From positions 2,356,001 to 2,420,000 of the forward strand of contig NZ_CP136651.1 of NCBI RefSeq assembly GCF_036784765.1: a stretch of 64,000 nucleotides of DNA. Reading direction: 5' to 3'. A program made the translations under genes and the position numbers. The notes below the pieces were generated by a model. It saw only the letters and a list, made by a program, of their open reading frames with translations. It made no database searches and was not told the DNA's origin. Below are positions 37,654 to 46,598 of this stretch, in pieces. This DNA comes from Novosphingobium sp. ZN18A2. Its GTDB lineage: Bacteria; Pseudomonadota; Alphaproteobacteria; Sphingomonadales; Sphingomonadaceae. Every line of letters begins with the position of its first letter. The stretch's first letter is position 1.

Positions 37654-37941
37654 TTACATCACTCAGAACGCCTCTTGATGTCAACCTGCTACACGCCAGA
37701 TTTTTCAATCCAGGTAGGCTCTCCGCAACGTGATATTTGTTTCTTATTGTTTTTTTATAATACCTTACCAGCTACCCACCTCGGGAGTAACATCGCCACG
37801 TTGACGCAATATCCATCTCAAAATCCATGTAGGATCGTCGCTATTTTTTGTAAATTTTACTCATACACAAGGAGGCAACTGATCATGTGGTTGGAAGGCG
37901 CGAAATGAGGGACCCAATGGCCTCCGGCGATCTCGAGGGCG
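37654..37941 (+). other. AT-rich intergenic stretch ending in an IS-truncated gene start
   Basis: Nearly 300 bp, more AT-rich than the surroundings. AAGGAGG (37869-37875) precedes an ATG at 37885 encoding only MWLEGAK. Its TGA overlaps a second ATG (37905, ATGA) that opens MRDPMASGDLEGG and runs into the left end of the IS6 copy at 37942. This looks like the 5' end of a gene or leader peptide cut off by the insertion. No other gene is seen in this gap. Confidence 0.4.
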
Positions 37942-38772
37942 GGAGGTGTCAGTCCGATGCAAACTGCTCTCCACTGGATGCACGGCTTCCGGAAGGCGGC
38001 CTGCCTCAGGTCTTGAGGGACGGCCACTCGGCGAGCGCCGCCGAGCGTCGTTCCTTGTAGACTTGTCTGCTGACGAGGAGGCGTTCCTGGGAAAAATGGT
38101 TGTGGACCGAGGCGTGAACCGAAGCGAATTTCTGTAGCGTCTTCATGCGCCGGAAGCGCTGCATCGCCCGCTCTCGTCGTCGGGTGAATTTTCGGCCCGG
38201 TTGTTCAGGTGCCGACCAACCTCCCGGCGCCCCTCGTTTCGCAGCTCATGCATGGCCGCCGGATGCGAGCGCAGCCCATCGGTGACGATGGTCTCGGCCT
38301 TGCCGTGCCGCTTCAGCGCCTTCTACGGAAGCCGCGAAGCCGCAGATTTATCCTGTTTCCTGGTAACGTAGCTCTCCAGAACCTCGCCCTCGTGATCGAT
38401 GGCCCGCAACAAGTAGCGGATCTCGCCGTTGATCTTCACGTACACCTGGTCAACATGCCACCTCCAGTGCCGGAAACCCCGCATCCGGCTGATCCGCTAA
38501 CGCCTGATGTCAGCGGCGAATAATGGGCCAAACCGGTTCCACCAATGGCGCAGGGTTTCATGACATATGTCGATCCCACGCTCGAAGAGCAGGTCTTTGA
38601 CATTTCGCAGGCTCAATGGAAACCGGACATAGAGCATCACCACCAGCCGGATCACTTCCGGCGAAGAGTGAAAATAGCGGAAAGGCGAGGCGGGCTTTCG
38701 AGGGCGTGGCATCGCCCCGCCCTACCTTCGCCGCCTCAGTCTTCAATCCGGTGCAGTTGCTCTGACATCATC
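37942..38772 (-). mobile_element. IS6-family element, copy a, heavily degraded
   Basis: The left end GGAGGTGTCAGTCC aligns with GGAGCTGTCAGTCT of copy c at 61277; the right end near 38772 is much decayed. The length of about 830 bp matches copy c (841 bp). No target duplication is visible (cgagggcg left, tttgtccg right). The orientation is the same as copies b and c. The ends are approximate. Confidence 0.8.
38000..38712 (-). pseudogene. IS6-family transposase, degraded (copy a)
   Basis: It starts MPRPRKPASPFRYFHSSPEV, RLVVMLYVRFPLSLRNVKDL and FERGIDICHETLRHWWNRFG, nearly identical to copies b and c. A stop after AADIRR (about 38497) follows, then further frame damage in the part matching GEVLESYVTR and KRHGKAETIVTDGLRSH. 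It cannot make an active enzyme. The 5' part is well preserved, the 3' part poorly, and the 3' limit is approximate. Confidence 0.8.
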
Positions 38773-38783
38773 TTTGTCCGACA

Positions 38784-41654
38784 TCACCCTCGCAGTTTGC
38801 AAGTCCAGCCCACTGCCGCATCGCTCAGTAGCTCGGCGCGCGCCCCTCTCAGGTCGGCACCGTTACGCCCGGCCGGCTCGGGCCCCTCGCCCAGCCCGCG
38901 CCACAGGGCGGCGTTGAAGCGGCGGGTATCGAGCCTGTCCTCGCTGGAAAAATCCTGCCCGCGCATCGCATCGGCCCACCAAGCGGCAGAACGTTTGCTG
39001 CACGCCGGAGCACCGCCCATGGCATAGCGTTCGGGCGGGATCGGCAACTGCGTGCTCTTCAGCACCGGCGCGGCGACGGCGGTGTAGGTCCAGTCCTTCT
39101 GCGCGGGGTCGAACAAGTCGGCCATGGGCGCCGCCATCGCGTCGTTCAGCCCCAGCGGCTTCAGGCCAAGAAACGCCTCGATCGTGCGCAGCACGTTGAC
39201 CGTGGTGTAGCGGGTGGAGATCAGCGTATCGTGCTTCACATACGGGCCGACCACGAAGACCGGGCTGCGATGCGCGTCTACATGGTCCGCGCCGTTCTGC
39301 GCATCGTCCTCTATTATGAAGATCAGCGTCGAATCCGCTGCCTTGCCGCGGGCGACACGTTCGATCACGCGGCCCAGCGCATAATCGTTATCGGCCATCT
39401 GCGTTTCGACTGTGTTCACCCCGTCAATCGCATCGTTGAAGGAGCCGAAATGATCGTGACTAAGGCGTAGCAGCGTCAGCGCGGGAAGGTCTCCCTTCGC
39501 ATCCATGTCGGCATATTCGCGCTCCCATTCCAGTTCGCGCCAGTAGTCCGGCAAGCGTTGGTCGAAGCCGGCGAAGTACGGATCGCTGCGGTTCGCCAGC
39601 AGGCGGTCGCCCGGCGTGTAGATGCGGCGTTTTTCGGCAAACGGGTGGCGCACCGGCGGGACATCGCCGGGCTTGCCGGTATCGTAGACCGATGCATCGG
39701 AGAATCCGTAGTTTCGCACCGAAAGCCCGGCGCGGATCGCTGCGTCCCACAGGTATCCCTGATTCTCGAGGTCATCGTCGTCAGCGTCAGGCGCAGTCAG
39801 CAGGCGCGGTCCGGGAAGAAGGTCGGGATCTTTGGAAAGCGCGGGATTGGTCGCGTGTCGCTCGTCCATCGTCTGCTGCGTATAAATGAAGCGGTCGGCT
39901 TCTTCGGATTCGTAACCCAGGCCGCGCTGCGCGTAATTTACCGGCGCGGTCTTTTCCAGCATGTCGGGTACGCGCGCGGCGGTGGACCATGTCCAGCCGG
40001 TGCTCGACTGTTCGCCGCTGACGTAGAAGTTGTCGAGCGTAACGAACTGGCGGGCAAGCCGGTGGTGGTTAGGCGAAAGAGCTTGGCCCAGGATCGCCAG
40101 CTTCGGATCGCCATTTCCACGGTCGAGGTCGCCCAGCACCTGATCGTAGGTGCGGTTTTCCTTGATGATGAAGATAACGTGCTTGATGTGCGGCCTGATC
40201 ACATCGATCGCGCCTTCGGCAGCCTCGCGCTTGCCGGCCGCCTCAAGGCCGATGTTTTTCGCCACTTGCAGCGACGTGGCCGCCAGCGTGGTTTCGGCCG
40301 GCAGCGGGAATTGCAGAAGACCCGCCTTTTCCAGTTGGTAGATATACTGGTTCGCCGGCCCGCAGGCATCGGGCTGGGAACGATAGATGGCGAGTTTCGG
40401 CACGCAGCCCTGCGGGTTTGGTCCCGGCGGGCTTTTGCGGTTGGCAACGAACACGCGGCGCCCGTCGGCGCTGGTCGCCACGGCAGAGGGATACCACGCG
40501 GTCGGCACCAAACCTTCCACGCTTGCCCCTTCGGCGGACGGCGCGACAACGGCCAGCGCGTTGATCCCCCCCAGCGTCACCAGCAGCCGACCGTCGGGCA
40601 ACTGGAACAGCGAATTGGGGTTGAGGCCCTTGGCCAGTTTCTCCCCTCCTCCGTTCGCTTCGCCAAGGCTTTCCGGCAAATGCAGACGCGGTTCGGTGAG
40701 CATCGCACCGCTTTCGGCATCGAGAACGGCCAGTCGGTCGGCATTGTCTTCGGTAGCGAACAGCCGCTCGCCCCTGGCGCCCGTCATCAGCGCGGTTGGC
40801 TCGCCAATCGTCTTTGTGCGGCCGGTGACGGAAATGCGGTCACCTTCTATCCCCAGCACCACGATCTCGCGGTCGCGCGGGGACGAAACGAACGCCCGGC
40901 CAGGCGCGGTCCAAACGACCGCGTAAGGAAATTCGCCGCCCGGAACGCCACTGGCCGCAGGGTCTATCTTGCCGGGGCGCAAGTCCTGCTCGGCTATGAC
41001 CTTGCGCGCTTCAAGGTCAATCAGGCTGACCGAATCGTTATAGTAATTGGCGACCAGCGCGCGGCGGCCATCCGGGCTGAGCGCCACCCCCGCCGCCTGC
41101 GGCTTCACATCGGCGCCAAGGCCAGCGGCGTGCCCCAGCGCTATCTTGCCGTCAGCGACGAAATGCGCGCCTCTTTTCGCGAACAGGTACAGCGCATCGT
41201 CCACCCCGCCGCCGACCACGAATCCGCGCCCGTCCTCGCGCCAGGCGATGCCGCCATAGGAATTGGGCACCGCAACGGTTTCTATCCAGCGCGCGCCCTT
41301 TGCCCCGATCGCATAACGGAACACGAACTGCTGCGACTGTTCGGGCATGATCTTGCCGTTCGGCCCGACGTAGCGATTGAACCCGCTCGTCAGCACCAGC
41401 ATCTGGCGCTTGTCGGGGCTTACCGCGATTGCGGCGGCACCGTCGGCCACCGTTTGCGGGGCAGGTCCGATGCGGGTGACAAGCGGTTCAAAAGAAGCGC
41501 CGGGCGCGGCTGTTGGCGTAACCACCTGCCCTGTGGGAAGCGAAGTGCCATCCTGTCCCTGCCGTGCAGCAGCAGGATGCGGGCACGCCATAAAGGCGAC
41601 GGCTGCAAACACGGGGGCGAAAACGGCGATGGCGGCCGGATGTCTAAAAGTCAT
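38784..41654 (-). CDS. YncE-like beta-propeller fused to phosphoesterase (alkaline-phosphatase-type)
   Basis: 956 residues from the ATG at 41654; the longer reading lacks a signal sequence. A signal peptide ends near AAARQ. Residues about 60-480 are propeller repeats (ALSPDGRRALVANYYNDSVS, LIDLEARKVIAEQ, VATSADGRRVFVANRKSP). The phosphoesterase half starts HVIFIIKENRTYDQVLGDLD with metal Asp/Thr. It continues SPNHHRLARQFVTLDNFYVS, SHDHFGSF and FIIEDDAQNGADHVDAHRSP, typical of the PF04185-like phosphoesterase group. It lies downstream of a TonB receptor on the same strand; its 3' end is 12 bp from IS6 copy a. The substrate is unknown. Confidence 0.88.
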   Translation of the reverse strand: MTFRHPAAIAVFAPVFAAVAFMACPHPAAARQGQDGTSLPTGQVVTPTAAPGASFEPLVTRIGPAPQTVADGAAAIAVSPDKRQMLVLTSGFNRYVGPNGKIMPEQSQQFVFRYAIGAKGARWIETVAVPNSYGGIAWREDGRGFVVGGGVDDALYLFAKRGAHFVADGKIALGHAAGLGADVKPQAAGVALSPDGRRALVANYYNDSVSLIDLEARKVIAEQDLRPGKIDPAASGVPGGEFPYAVVWTAPGRAFVSSPRDREIVVLGIEGDRISVTGRTKTIGEPTALMTGARGERLFATEDNADRLAVLDAESGAMLTEPRLHLPESLGEANGGGEKLAKGLNPNSLFQLPDGRLLVTLGGINALAVVAPSAEGASVEGLVPTAWYPSAVATSADGRRVFVANRKSPPGPNPQGCVPKLAIYRSQPDACGPANQYIYQLEKAGLLQFPLPAETTLAATSLQVAKNIGLEAAGKREAAEGAIDVIRPHIKHVIFIIKENRTYDQVLGDLDRGNGDPKLAILGQALSPNHHRLARQFVTLDNFYVSGEQSSTGWTWSTAARVPDMLEKTAPVNYAQRGLGYESEEADRFIYTQQTMDERHATNPALSKDPDLLPGPRLLTAPDADDDDLENQGYLWDAAIRAGLSVRNYGFSDASVYDTGKPGDVPPVRHPFAEKRRIYTPGDRLLANRSDPYFAGFDQRLPDYWRELEWEREYADMDAKGDLPALTLLRLSHDHFGSFNDAIDGVNTVETQMADNDYALGRVIERVARGKAADSTLIFIIEDDAQNGADHVDAHRSPVFVVGPYVKHDTLISTRYTTVNVLRTIEAFLGLKPLGLNDAMAAPMADLFDPAQKDWTYTAVAAPVLKSTQLPIPPERYAMGGAPACSKRSAAWWADAMRGQDFSSEDRLDTRRFNAALWRGLGEGPEPAGRNGADLRGARAELLSDAAVGWTCKLRG

Positions 41655-41741
41655 ACGAACTGAATAGCCGCAAAATTGAGGCGTTTGGATGACAAATTTC
41701 GGGAATTCAGCGAGCGGTTCAACCGCCTTGCGCAGGATAAG

Positions 41742-41779
41742 GCATGCCGGGCGAAAGGCACCTGCCCCGCCCGGCATGC
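41742..41779. terminator. Hairpin after the TonB receptor gene
   Basis: A perfect 11-bp stem, gcatgccgggc (41742-41752) and gcccggcatgc (41769-41779), 16-nt loop. It lies between the stop of the receptor (41795) and the start of the phosphoesterase (41654), so it probably ends or attenuates the receptor transcript. Confidence 0.65.
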
Positions 41780-41794
41780 TTCAGCCGACAATCG

Positions 41795-44191
41795 TCAGAA
41801 ATCGGTCGTCAGCGTCAACACCGTGGTGCGCGGTGCACCGATCCATGCCCCGCCGCCGGAAATGCCGCCGAGGTAGCTGATGTTGAACAGGTTGTTGATC
41901 GTCATGCTCAGATCGACGCCCTTGAGCACGTCCGAAATCCGCTCTCCCTTCACGCCGACGTAAAAGTCGGTGAGGAAGTAACTGTCGGTTTTCCAGCTGT
42001 TCGCCAGGTCGACATAGCGCGTACCGGTGAACTTGCCCGAAAGGCCGGCCCGGAACGGGCCGTCGTGCCAGTCGACAGAGCCGACGATCATGTTCTTCGG
42101 GATGCCGGTAACGCGATTGCCGGGCGTGATGCCGATGGACGTGTCGATATCGGGATAGCCGGTGCCCAGATACGTCGAGTCCGTATAGGTGTATGACCCA
42201 TAGACGCTCACCTGCCGCGACACATGGACGCTCGCGCCCAGTTCCACGCCCTGGCTCTTGATGCCGCCGGCATTGAGGTAATTGCCGTCCGTCTCGTTCA
42301 GGTAATCCGGCCCGCCGCTCACACCGGGTGCAAGGTAGATGATCCGGTTCTTGAACCTGATGTCGAAGAACGTCGCCGATGCCGAAATGCCATTGGCGTT
42401 ATAACGAACGCCGGCATCGATGTTGCGCGCGGTTTCGGGCTTGAGGCTGCCGATGTTCGCCGCGTTCACTTCAAGCAGGTTGTCGCCAAGCGACTTGAAG
42501 TTCTCTGCATAGCCGGCAAACAGTTCCAGACCGTCAACCGGGGGACGATACTGGATGCCGCCCGAGAACAGCACCTTCGAGGTCGACTTGACCGAAAGGC
42601 TGGGAGACTGGCGGAAAACGTCCTCGCGGTCGACCTTGTCGCGGAACTGCTTCATTCCTCCGGTTAGCGTGACCGGGCCAAGCTTCACCTGGTCTTCCAG
42701 GTACCATTTGAACACGGTCTGCGGATAGACGCGGCTGTACTGCACCCAATAGGGCTTTGCGTCGAAGTAATCGCCGACGCGGGTATCGATTACCTTCTGC
42801 CAGCTGCGCGATTCCTCGCGGCGGGTATCTTCGTACCACAGGCCGCCACGCAGCGTATTCTCGGCCATGCCGAACCGCGCCGTCCAGTCGAAATCGCCGG
42901 TCGCGCCGATGCGGCGCTTCTTGTAGTTCGTGGTGCGGTAGGACTGAACGGGAATTGCGCCCGCCGGGAAACAGGCCGGATCGTAAGTTGCTCCCGCGCC
43001 GCCATAGGGGAACTTGATCGAAGAGACGCAGCCGGGAGCGGGCGACAGCGCAACGCCGTTCTGATCGACGAATGTAATCAGCCCCAATGGAGCGCCGCCG
43101 TTGACGGTGCCAAGGTCAAGGTATTCGCTTTCGGGGTTGCCCACACCGTCATTGGTGACATTGACAAGATAGGGCGGCACCCAGTCACCACGACCCTTGT
43201 TCTTGTGGTAGTATCCGCCAACGTGGACGTTGAGGCCCTGCGCCAGTTCGGCATCGACCTTCAGGTAACCGAAATAGTTGGTGCGCAGCGTACCCCACGC
43301 CGGACGATAAAGCTGGTCGATATAGGGAACGCCGGTCCACCCTGCGATAAGCTGGTCCCAATGCGGCGTGGCGGCATAGTCGGCGGGCGAAAACAATCGC
43401 TGGTAATTGTTCTCATGCGCGTTGTCGTATGAGAAATAGCCGGTCAGCTTGACCTTGCCGAAATCGCCCTGGACCTTGGCCGCGATGTTGTCGCGGTTGT
43501 TGTTGGCCGAAGCGTTGATCCAGTCGGTCGCTTCCTGGTGCGAAGCGGAAATCCACGCCTTGATCGTCTCGTTCAGGATGCGGCCCGTATCGAACCTGGC
43601 GAAGGCGCGCTTTGCCTGAAACTCGCCGATGGAGCCTGAAAAACGCATCCGGCGATCGTCAAGCGGGTTACTCGTCTGGTAGTCGATCGTGCCGCCAAGT
43701 GCCTCGGTCGAACGCGAAGCGATATCGCCGGTTCCCTGGGCGACAGAGATGCCGCCGATGTTCATCGAATCGATGTAGCGGTTGGCCTTGGACCCGCCGC
43801 CGTAATTCGAGTTGCCGTTGGGCATTCCGTCGATCGTCATGCCGATCTGCTGTTCGTCCAGGTTGTCCTGGAAACCGCGTATCTCGACCGTGGAAGACCA
43901 GTCGTCGAAGCCGAAGGTATCGCCTTCCTGCACGCTTACGCCCGGCAGGTTGTCGATTGCCGAAAGCGGACCTGTCAGCGGCGCCTGCTGCGCCAACATG
44001 TTCTCGCTGACGTCGGAGTTGTTATAGGTCGTCGCGCGGCCGCTAACGATGATGACCGGTCCGCTGTTGTCGGCGAGGTTGGCCGACATCGAATCCGTAG
44101 CCGCATCTTCGGCGTGAGCGCTGAACGGAATGGAGAGCGCAAGCGCCAGGACACTGGCACCAACGCGAATGCGAAAGTTGGTTGCTTTCAT
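41795..44191 (-). CDS. TonB-dependent receptor, next to phosphoesterase
   Basis: 798 residues with a signal peptide ending AHAED. The plug shows GPVIIVSGRATTYNNSDVSE, NLPGVSVQEGDTFGFDDWSS and TVEIRGFQDNLDEQQIGMTI, and the barrel ends TTVLTLTTDF. Unlike the other receptors here, it has the IRGFQ-type plug seen in siderophore- and small-ligand-type receptors. It sits 140 bp before the phosphoesterase gene. Import of a phosphorylated or phosphate-releasing ligand is inferred from that pairing only. The promoter region upstream has been trimmed by IS6 copy b. Confidence 0.9.
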   Translation of the reverse strand: MKATNFRIRVGASVLALALSIPFSAHAEDAATDSMSANLADNSGPVIIVSGRATTYNNSDVSENMLAQQAPLTGPLSAIDNLPGVSVQEGDTFGFDDWSSTVEIRGFQDNLDEQQIGMTIDGMPNGNSNYGGGSKANRYIDSMNIGGISVAQGTGDIASRSTEALGGTIDYQTSNPLDDRRMRFSGSIGEFQAKRAFARFDTGRILNETIKAWISASHQEATDWINASANNNRDNIAAKVQGDFGKVKLTGYFSYDNAHENNYQRLFSPADYAATPHWDQLIAGWTGVPYIDQLYRPAWGTLRTNYFGYLKVDAELAQGLNVHVGGYYHKNKGRGDWVPPYLVNVTNDGVGNPESEYLDLGTVNGGAPLGLITFVDQNGVALSPAPGCVSSIKFPYGGAGATYDPACFPAGAIPVQSYRTTNYKKRRIGATGDFDWTARFGMAENTLRGGLWYEDTRREESRSWQKVIDTRVGDYFDAKPYWVQYSRVYPQTVFKWYLEDQVKLGPVTLTGGMKQFRDKVDREDVFRQSPSLSVKSTSKVLFSGGIQYRPPVDGLELFAGYAENFKSLGDNLLEVNAANIGSLKPETARNIDAGVRYNANGISASATFFDIRFKNRIIYLAPGVSGGPDYLNETDGNYLNAGGIKSQGVELGASVHVSRQVSVYGSYTYTDSTYLGTGYPDIDTSIGITPGNRVTGIPKNMIVGSVDWHDGPFRAGLSGKFTGTRYVDLANSWKTDSYFLTDFYVGVKGERISDVLKGVDLSMTINNLFNISYLGGISGGGAWIGAPRTTVLTLTTDF

Positions 44192-44210
44192 TTTTCATGA
44201 CCCCTCGTCG

Positions 44211-44231
44211 GGATGCCCGCTGCGGGCATCC
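44211..44231. terminator. Short perfect hairpin upstream of the TonB receptor
   Basis: ggatgcccg (44211-44219) and cgggcatcc (44223-44231), a 9-bp stem with a 3-nt loop, 20 bp before the receptor ATG and 37 bp after the stop of the truncated upstream gene. Either a terminator of that gene or an attenuator. Confidence 0.5.
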
Positions 44232-44268
44232 ACCGGGGGCCCATTGGCGCGCCTTTGCGACAAGAGAA

Positions 44269-44414
44269 TTATGGTTTCGGGTCAAACCGGTTGCAGTATT
44301 TCGGCTTGGCGAAATCACGCTGCTGTCCGGCTCGTATTTGCGCGCTTTGGCGATCGGTGAACGTTCCAGGAATATCGATGATGCCGTCGATTTCCGCTTC
44401 GGTGAGCGCCGGTT
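44269..44414 (-). pseudogene. C-terminal fragment of an IS-truncated gene
   Basis: An open frame of about 47 codons reads from the edge of IS6 copy b to a TAA at 44269 and contains LTEAEIDGIIDIPGTFTDRQ and AKPKYCNRFDPKP. It has no start and looks like the tail of a protein whose 5' part was replaced by the insertion. The family is not recognised. It would originally have stood directly upstream of the TonB receptor. Confidence 0.45.
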
Positions 44415-44982
44415 GGATCTGTCAGTCTAACCCAAACCGCTCTCCGCTGGTCAGACGGCCCCCTGCCCGCGCGAGGCCTTACCCCATGAGGTTCTGCCAC
44501 TCTGCCAGGGCGGCCGAGCGGCGGATCTTGTAGGTCTGTCGGTCGACGAGGTGGCGTTCGGAATTGAAGTGGTTGTGAAAGGAGGCATGCACCGAGGCGA
44601 ATTTCTGTAACGACTTCATTTGTCGAAAGCGGAGCATCGCTCGCTCGCGTCGTCGGAAAGGCAAATGGCTGTTCTGACCCGGTTGTTGGCCCAGCGGCCG
44701 ACCTCCTGCTTCTGTGCACAACCGAGCTCGGTCATCGCTGCCTTGTAGGAGCGCAGGCCGTCGGTGGTGATGGCCTCGGCCTTGCCGTGTCGCTTCAATG
44801 CCTGCTTCATGAAACGCAACGCCGCAGGCTTGTCCCGCGTCCTGGTGACGTAGCTTTCCAGGACCTCGCCCTCGTGATCGACCGCGCGCCAGAGGTAGAC
44901 CATTTCGCCATTGAGCTTCACGTACATCTCGTTGAAGCGTCCCGGGTTTTCCGGAGGCTCCTATTTGTGAGAAGGAGCCACA

Positions 44983-45309
44983 ATGAGCGCTACAAGGAAC
45001 AAGTTTTCGCCTGAGTTTCGCGACCGTGCGGTACGGATGGTGGAGGAGCATCGGGGAGATTATCCGTCAGAGTGGGCGGCAATGACCTCGATTGCCGGAA
45101 AGGTCGGCTGCACGACCGAGACGCTGCGCCGCTGGTGCCGCGAGGAGGCGAGCCGACGAGCGGGACCAGCGGCGCAGGCCGCCAGTGACCGGGATCGGGT
45201 CAAGGCGCTGGAGCGCGAGGTGAAGGAGCTTCGCCGGGCCAACGAGATCTTGCGTAAGGCCTCGGCATATTTTGCTCAGGCGGAGCTCGACCGCCACGGC
45301 AAATGGTGA
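44983..45309 (+). CDS. IS3-family transposase OrfA
   Basis: 108 residues with GAAGGAGCC before the ATG. Helix-turn-helix text [20 protein letters not shown] and [20 protein letters not shown] is followed by the leucine-zipper-like [20 protein letters not shown], the standard OrfA layout. Its stop overlaps the start of orfB in the -1 frame, where programmed frameshifting would normally make OrfAB. Confidence 0.93.
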   Translation: MSATRNKFSPEFRDRAVRMVEEHRGDYPSEWAAMTSIAGKVGCTTETLRRWCREEASRRAGPAAQAASDRDRVKALEREVKELRRANEILRKASAYFAQAELDRHGKW

Positions 45310-46231
45310 TGTCGTTCATCGACGCTCACCGGGGTGAACTGGGTATCGAGCCGATCTGCCGCGAACTGGCGGTCGCCCCGTCCTCCTATCACGAACATGC
45401 TGCCCGCCTTGCCGATCCCGGAAGGCGTCCTGCCCGTGCCCAGCGGGACGACGATCTCATGGAAGACATCAAGCGTGTCCATGAGAACAGGTTGGCTTCG
45501 CCGCCCTTCGGGTCGGCCTCTATGGCACGCGCAAGGTCTGGCACCAGTTGCGGCGCGAAGGCATCGCTGTAGCCAAGTGCACCGTGGAGCGGCTGATGCG
45601 GACCATGGGGCTGGCAGGCGTTCGGCGGGGCAAGACGACGGTCACTACCGTCAGCAACCCGAAGGCGCCATGCCCGCTCGACAAGGTCAACCGCGAGTTC
45701 CGCGTCAGCCGGCCCAACGCCCTGTGGGTGGTCGACTTTACCTATGTCCACACCTGGGCCGGGTTCGTCTACGTCGCCTTCGTGATCGATGCCTATGCCC
45801 GGCGTATCGTGGGCTGGAAGGTCAGCACCAGCGCCACGGCGAACTTCGTTTTGGATGCCCTGGAGCAGGCGATCCACGCCCGCAGACCCGGCCCCGATGA
45901 CGGCCTGATCCATCACAGCGACAGGGGCGTGCAATATCTGGCCATGAACTACACCCAGCGCTTGGCAGAGGCCAACCTCGTCCCGTCCGTTGGCAGCGTC
46001 GGCGATAGCTACGACAATGCCTTGGCCGAGACGATCAACGGTCTCTACAAGGCGGAAGTGATCTGGCGGCAGCGGTCATGGCCGAGCGTATCGGCTGTTG
46101 AAATGGCAACCCTGCGCTGGGTCGACTGGTTCAACAACCATCGCCTGTTCGGCCCCATCGGGCACATCCCACCCGCCGAGGCCGAAGCCAATTACTATGC
46201 AGCCAGAGGGAACCTCGATATGGTCGCATGA
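45303..46231 (+). pseudogene. IS3-family transposase OrfB, frameshifted
   Basis: It begins [20 protein letters not shown] and reaches LMEDIKRVHENR, then loses frame at about 45480-45545. The correct text resumes in another frame with YGTRKVWHQLRREGIAVAKC and the rve catalytic core: NALWVVDFTYVHTWAGFVYV (first Asp), HHSDRGVQYLAMNYTQRLAE (second Asp) and YDNALAETINGLYKAEVI (Glu). The DDE residues are intact but the single-frame protein is not, so the copy is probably inactive unless the shift is a sequencing error. Confidence 0.8.
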
Positions 46232-46598
46232 CTCAAATGAAACCGCCTCCGGAAAACCCGGGACGCTTCACGTCGAGATGCCACCGCCACTGCCGGAAGC
46301 CGCGCATCCGGTTCACGCGCTGCCGGCGAATATCGGCCGCAAAAAGTGGGCCAAAGCGGTTCCACCAGTGGCGCACGGTTTCGTGGCAGATGTCGATCCC
46401 GCGTTCGAACAGCAGGTCCTCGACATTTCGCAGCGAGAGCGGGAACCGAACATACATCATGACCACGAGGCGGATCACCTCGGGCGACGAGTTGAAATAC
46501 CGGAACGGGCTGGCTGGCTTGCGGGGGCGAGGCATCGCCCTGCCCTACCCTCGCCGCTTCACCCGTCAATCCGGTGCGTTTGGTCTGACAGTGCCCAT

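Larger units (their letters stand above)
44933..46270 (+). mobile_element. IS3-family element nested in IS6 copy b
   Basis: 1338 bp with perfect 25-bp terminal inverted repeats, starting tgaagcgtcccgggttttcc at 44933 and complemented at the right end (46246-46270). It is flanked by a 3-bp direct repeat cgt (44930-44932 and 46271-46273), as expected for IS3. It carries orfA and a frameshifted orfB. Confidence 0.93.
44479..46535 (-). pseudogene. IS6-family transposase, frameshifted and interrupted (copy b)
   Basis: The N-terminal part (46535 to 46274) reads MPRPRKPASPFRYFNSSPEV and FERGIDICHETVRHWWNRFG. The C-terminal part (44932 to 44479) reads MYVKLNGEMVYLWRAVDHEG, GEVLESYVTRTRDKPAALRF and ends AEWQNLMG. 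The IS3 element separates them. In addition, a one-base loss near 44680 changes frame after RWANNRV compared with copy c (NNRVENSHLPF), so this copy was or became inactive independently. Confidence 0.85.
44415..46595 (-). mobile_element. IS6-family element, copy b, split by an IS3 element
   Basis: The left end GGATCTGTCAGTCTAACC (44415) and right end, reading GGCACTGTCAGACC inward from 46595, are inverted repeats like those of copy c. Without the IS3 insert the length is 840 bp, matching copy c. No 8-bp target duplication is visible (cgccggtt left, cattcagg right). The right end lies three bases from the stop codon of the LacI gene. Confidence 0.9.

Noticed and set aside
39558..41663. 701-codon plus-strand open frame opposite the phosphoesterase
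   Set aside because: Phosphoesterase motifs and the signal peptide support the minus strand only.
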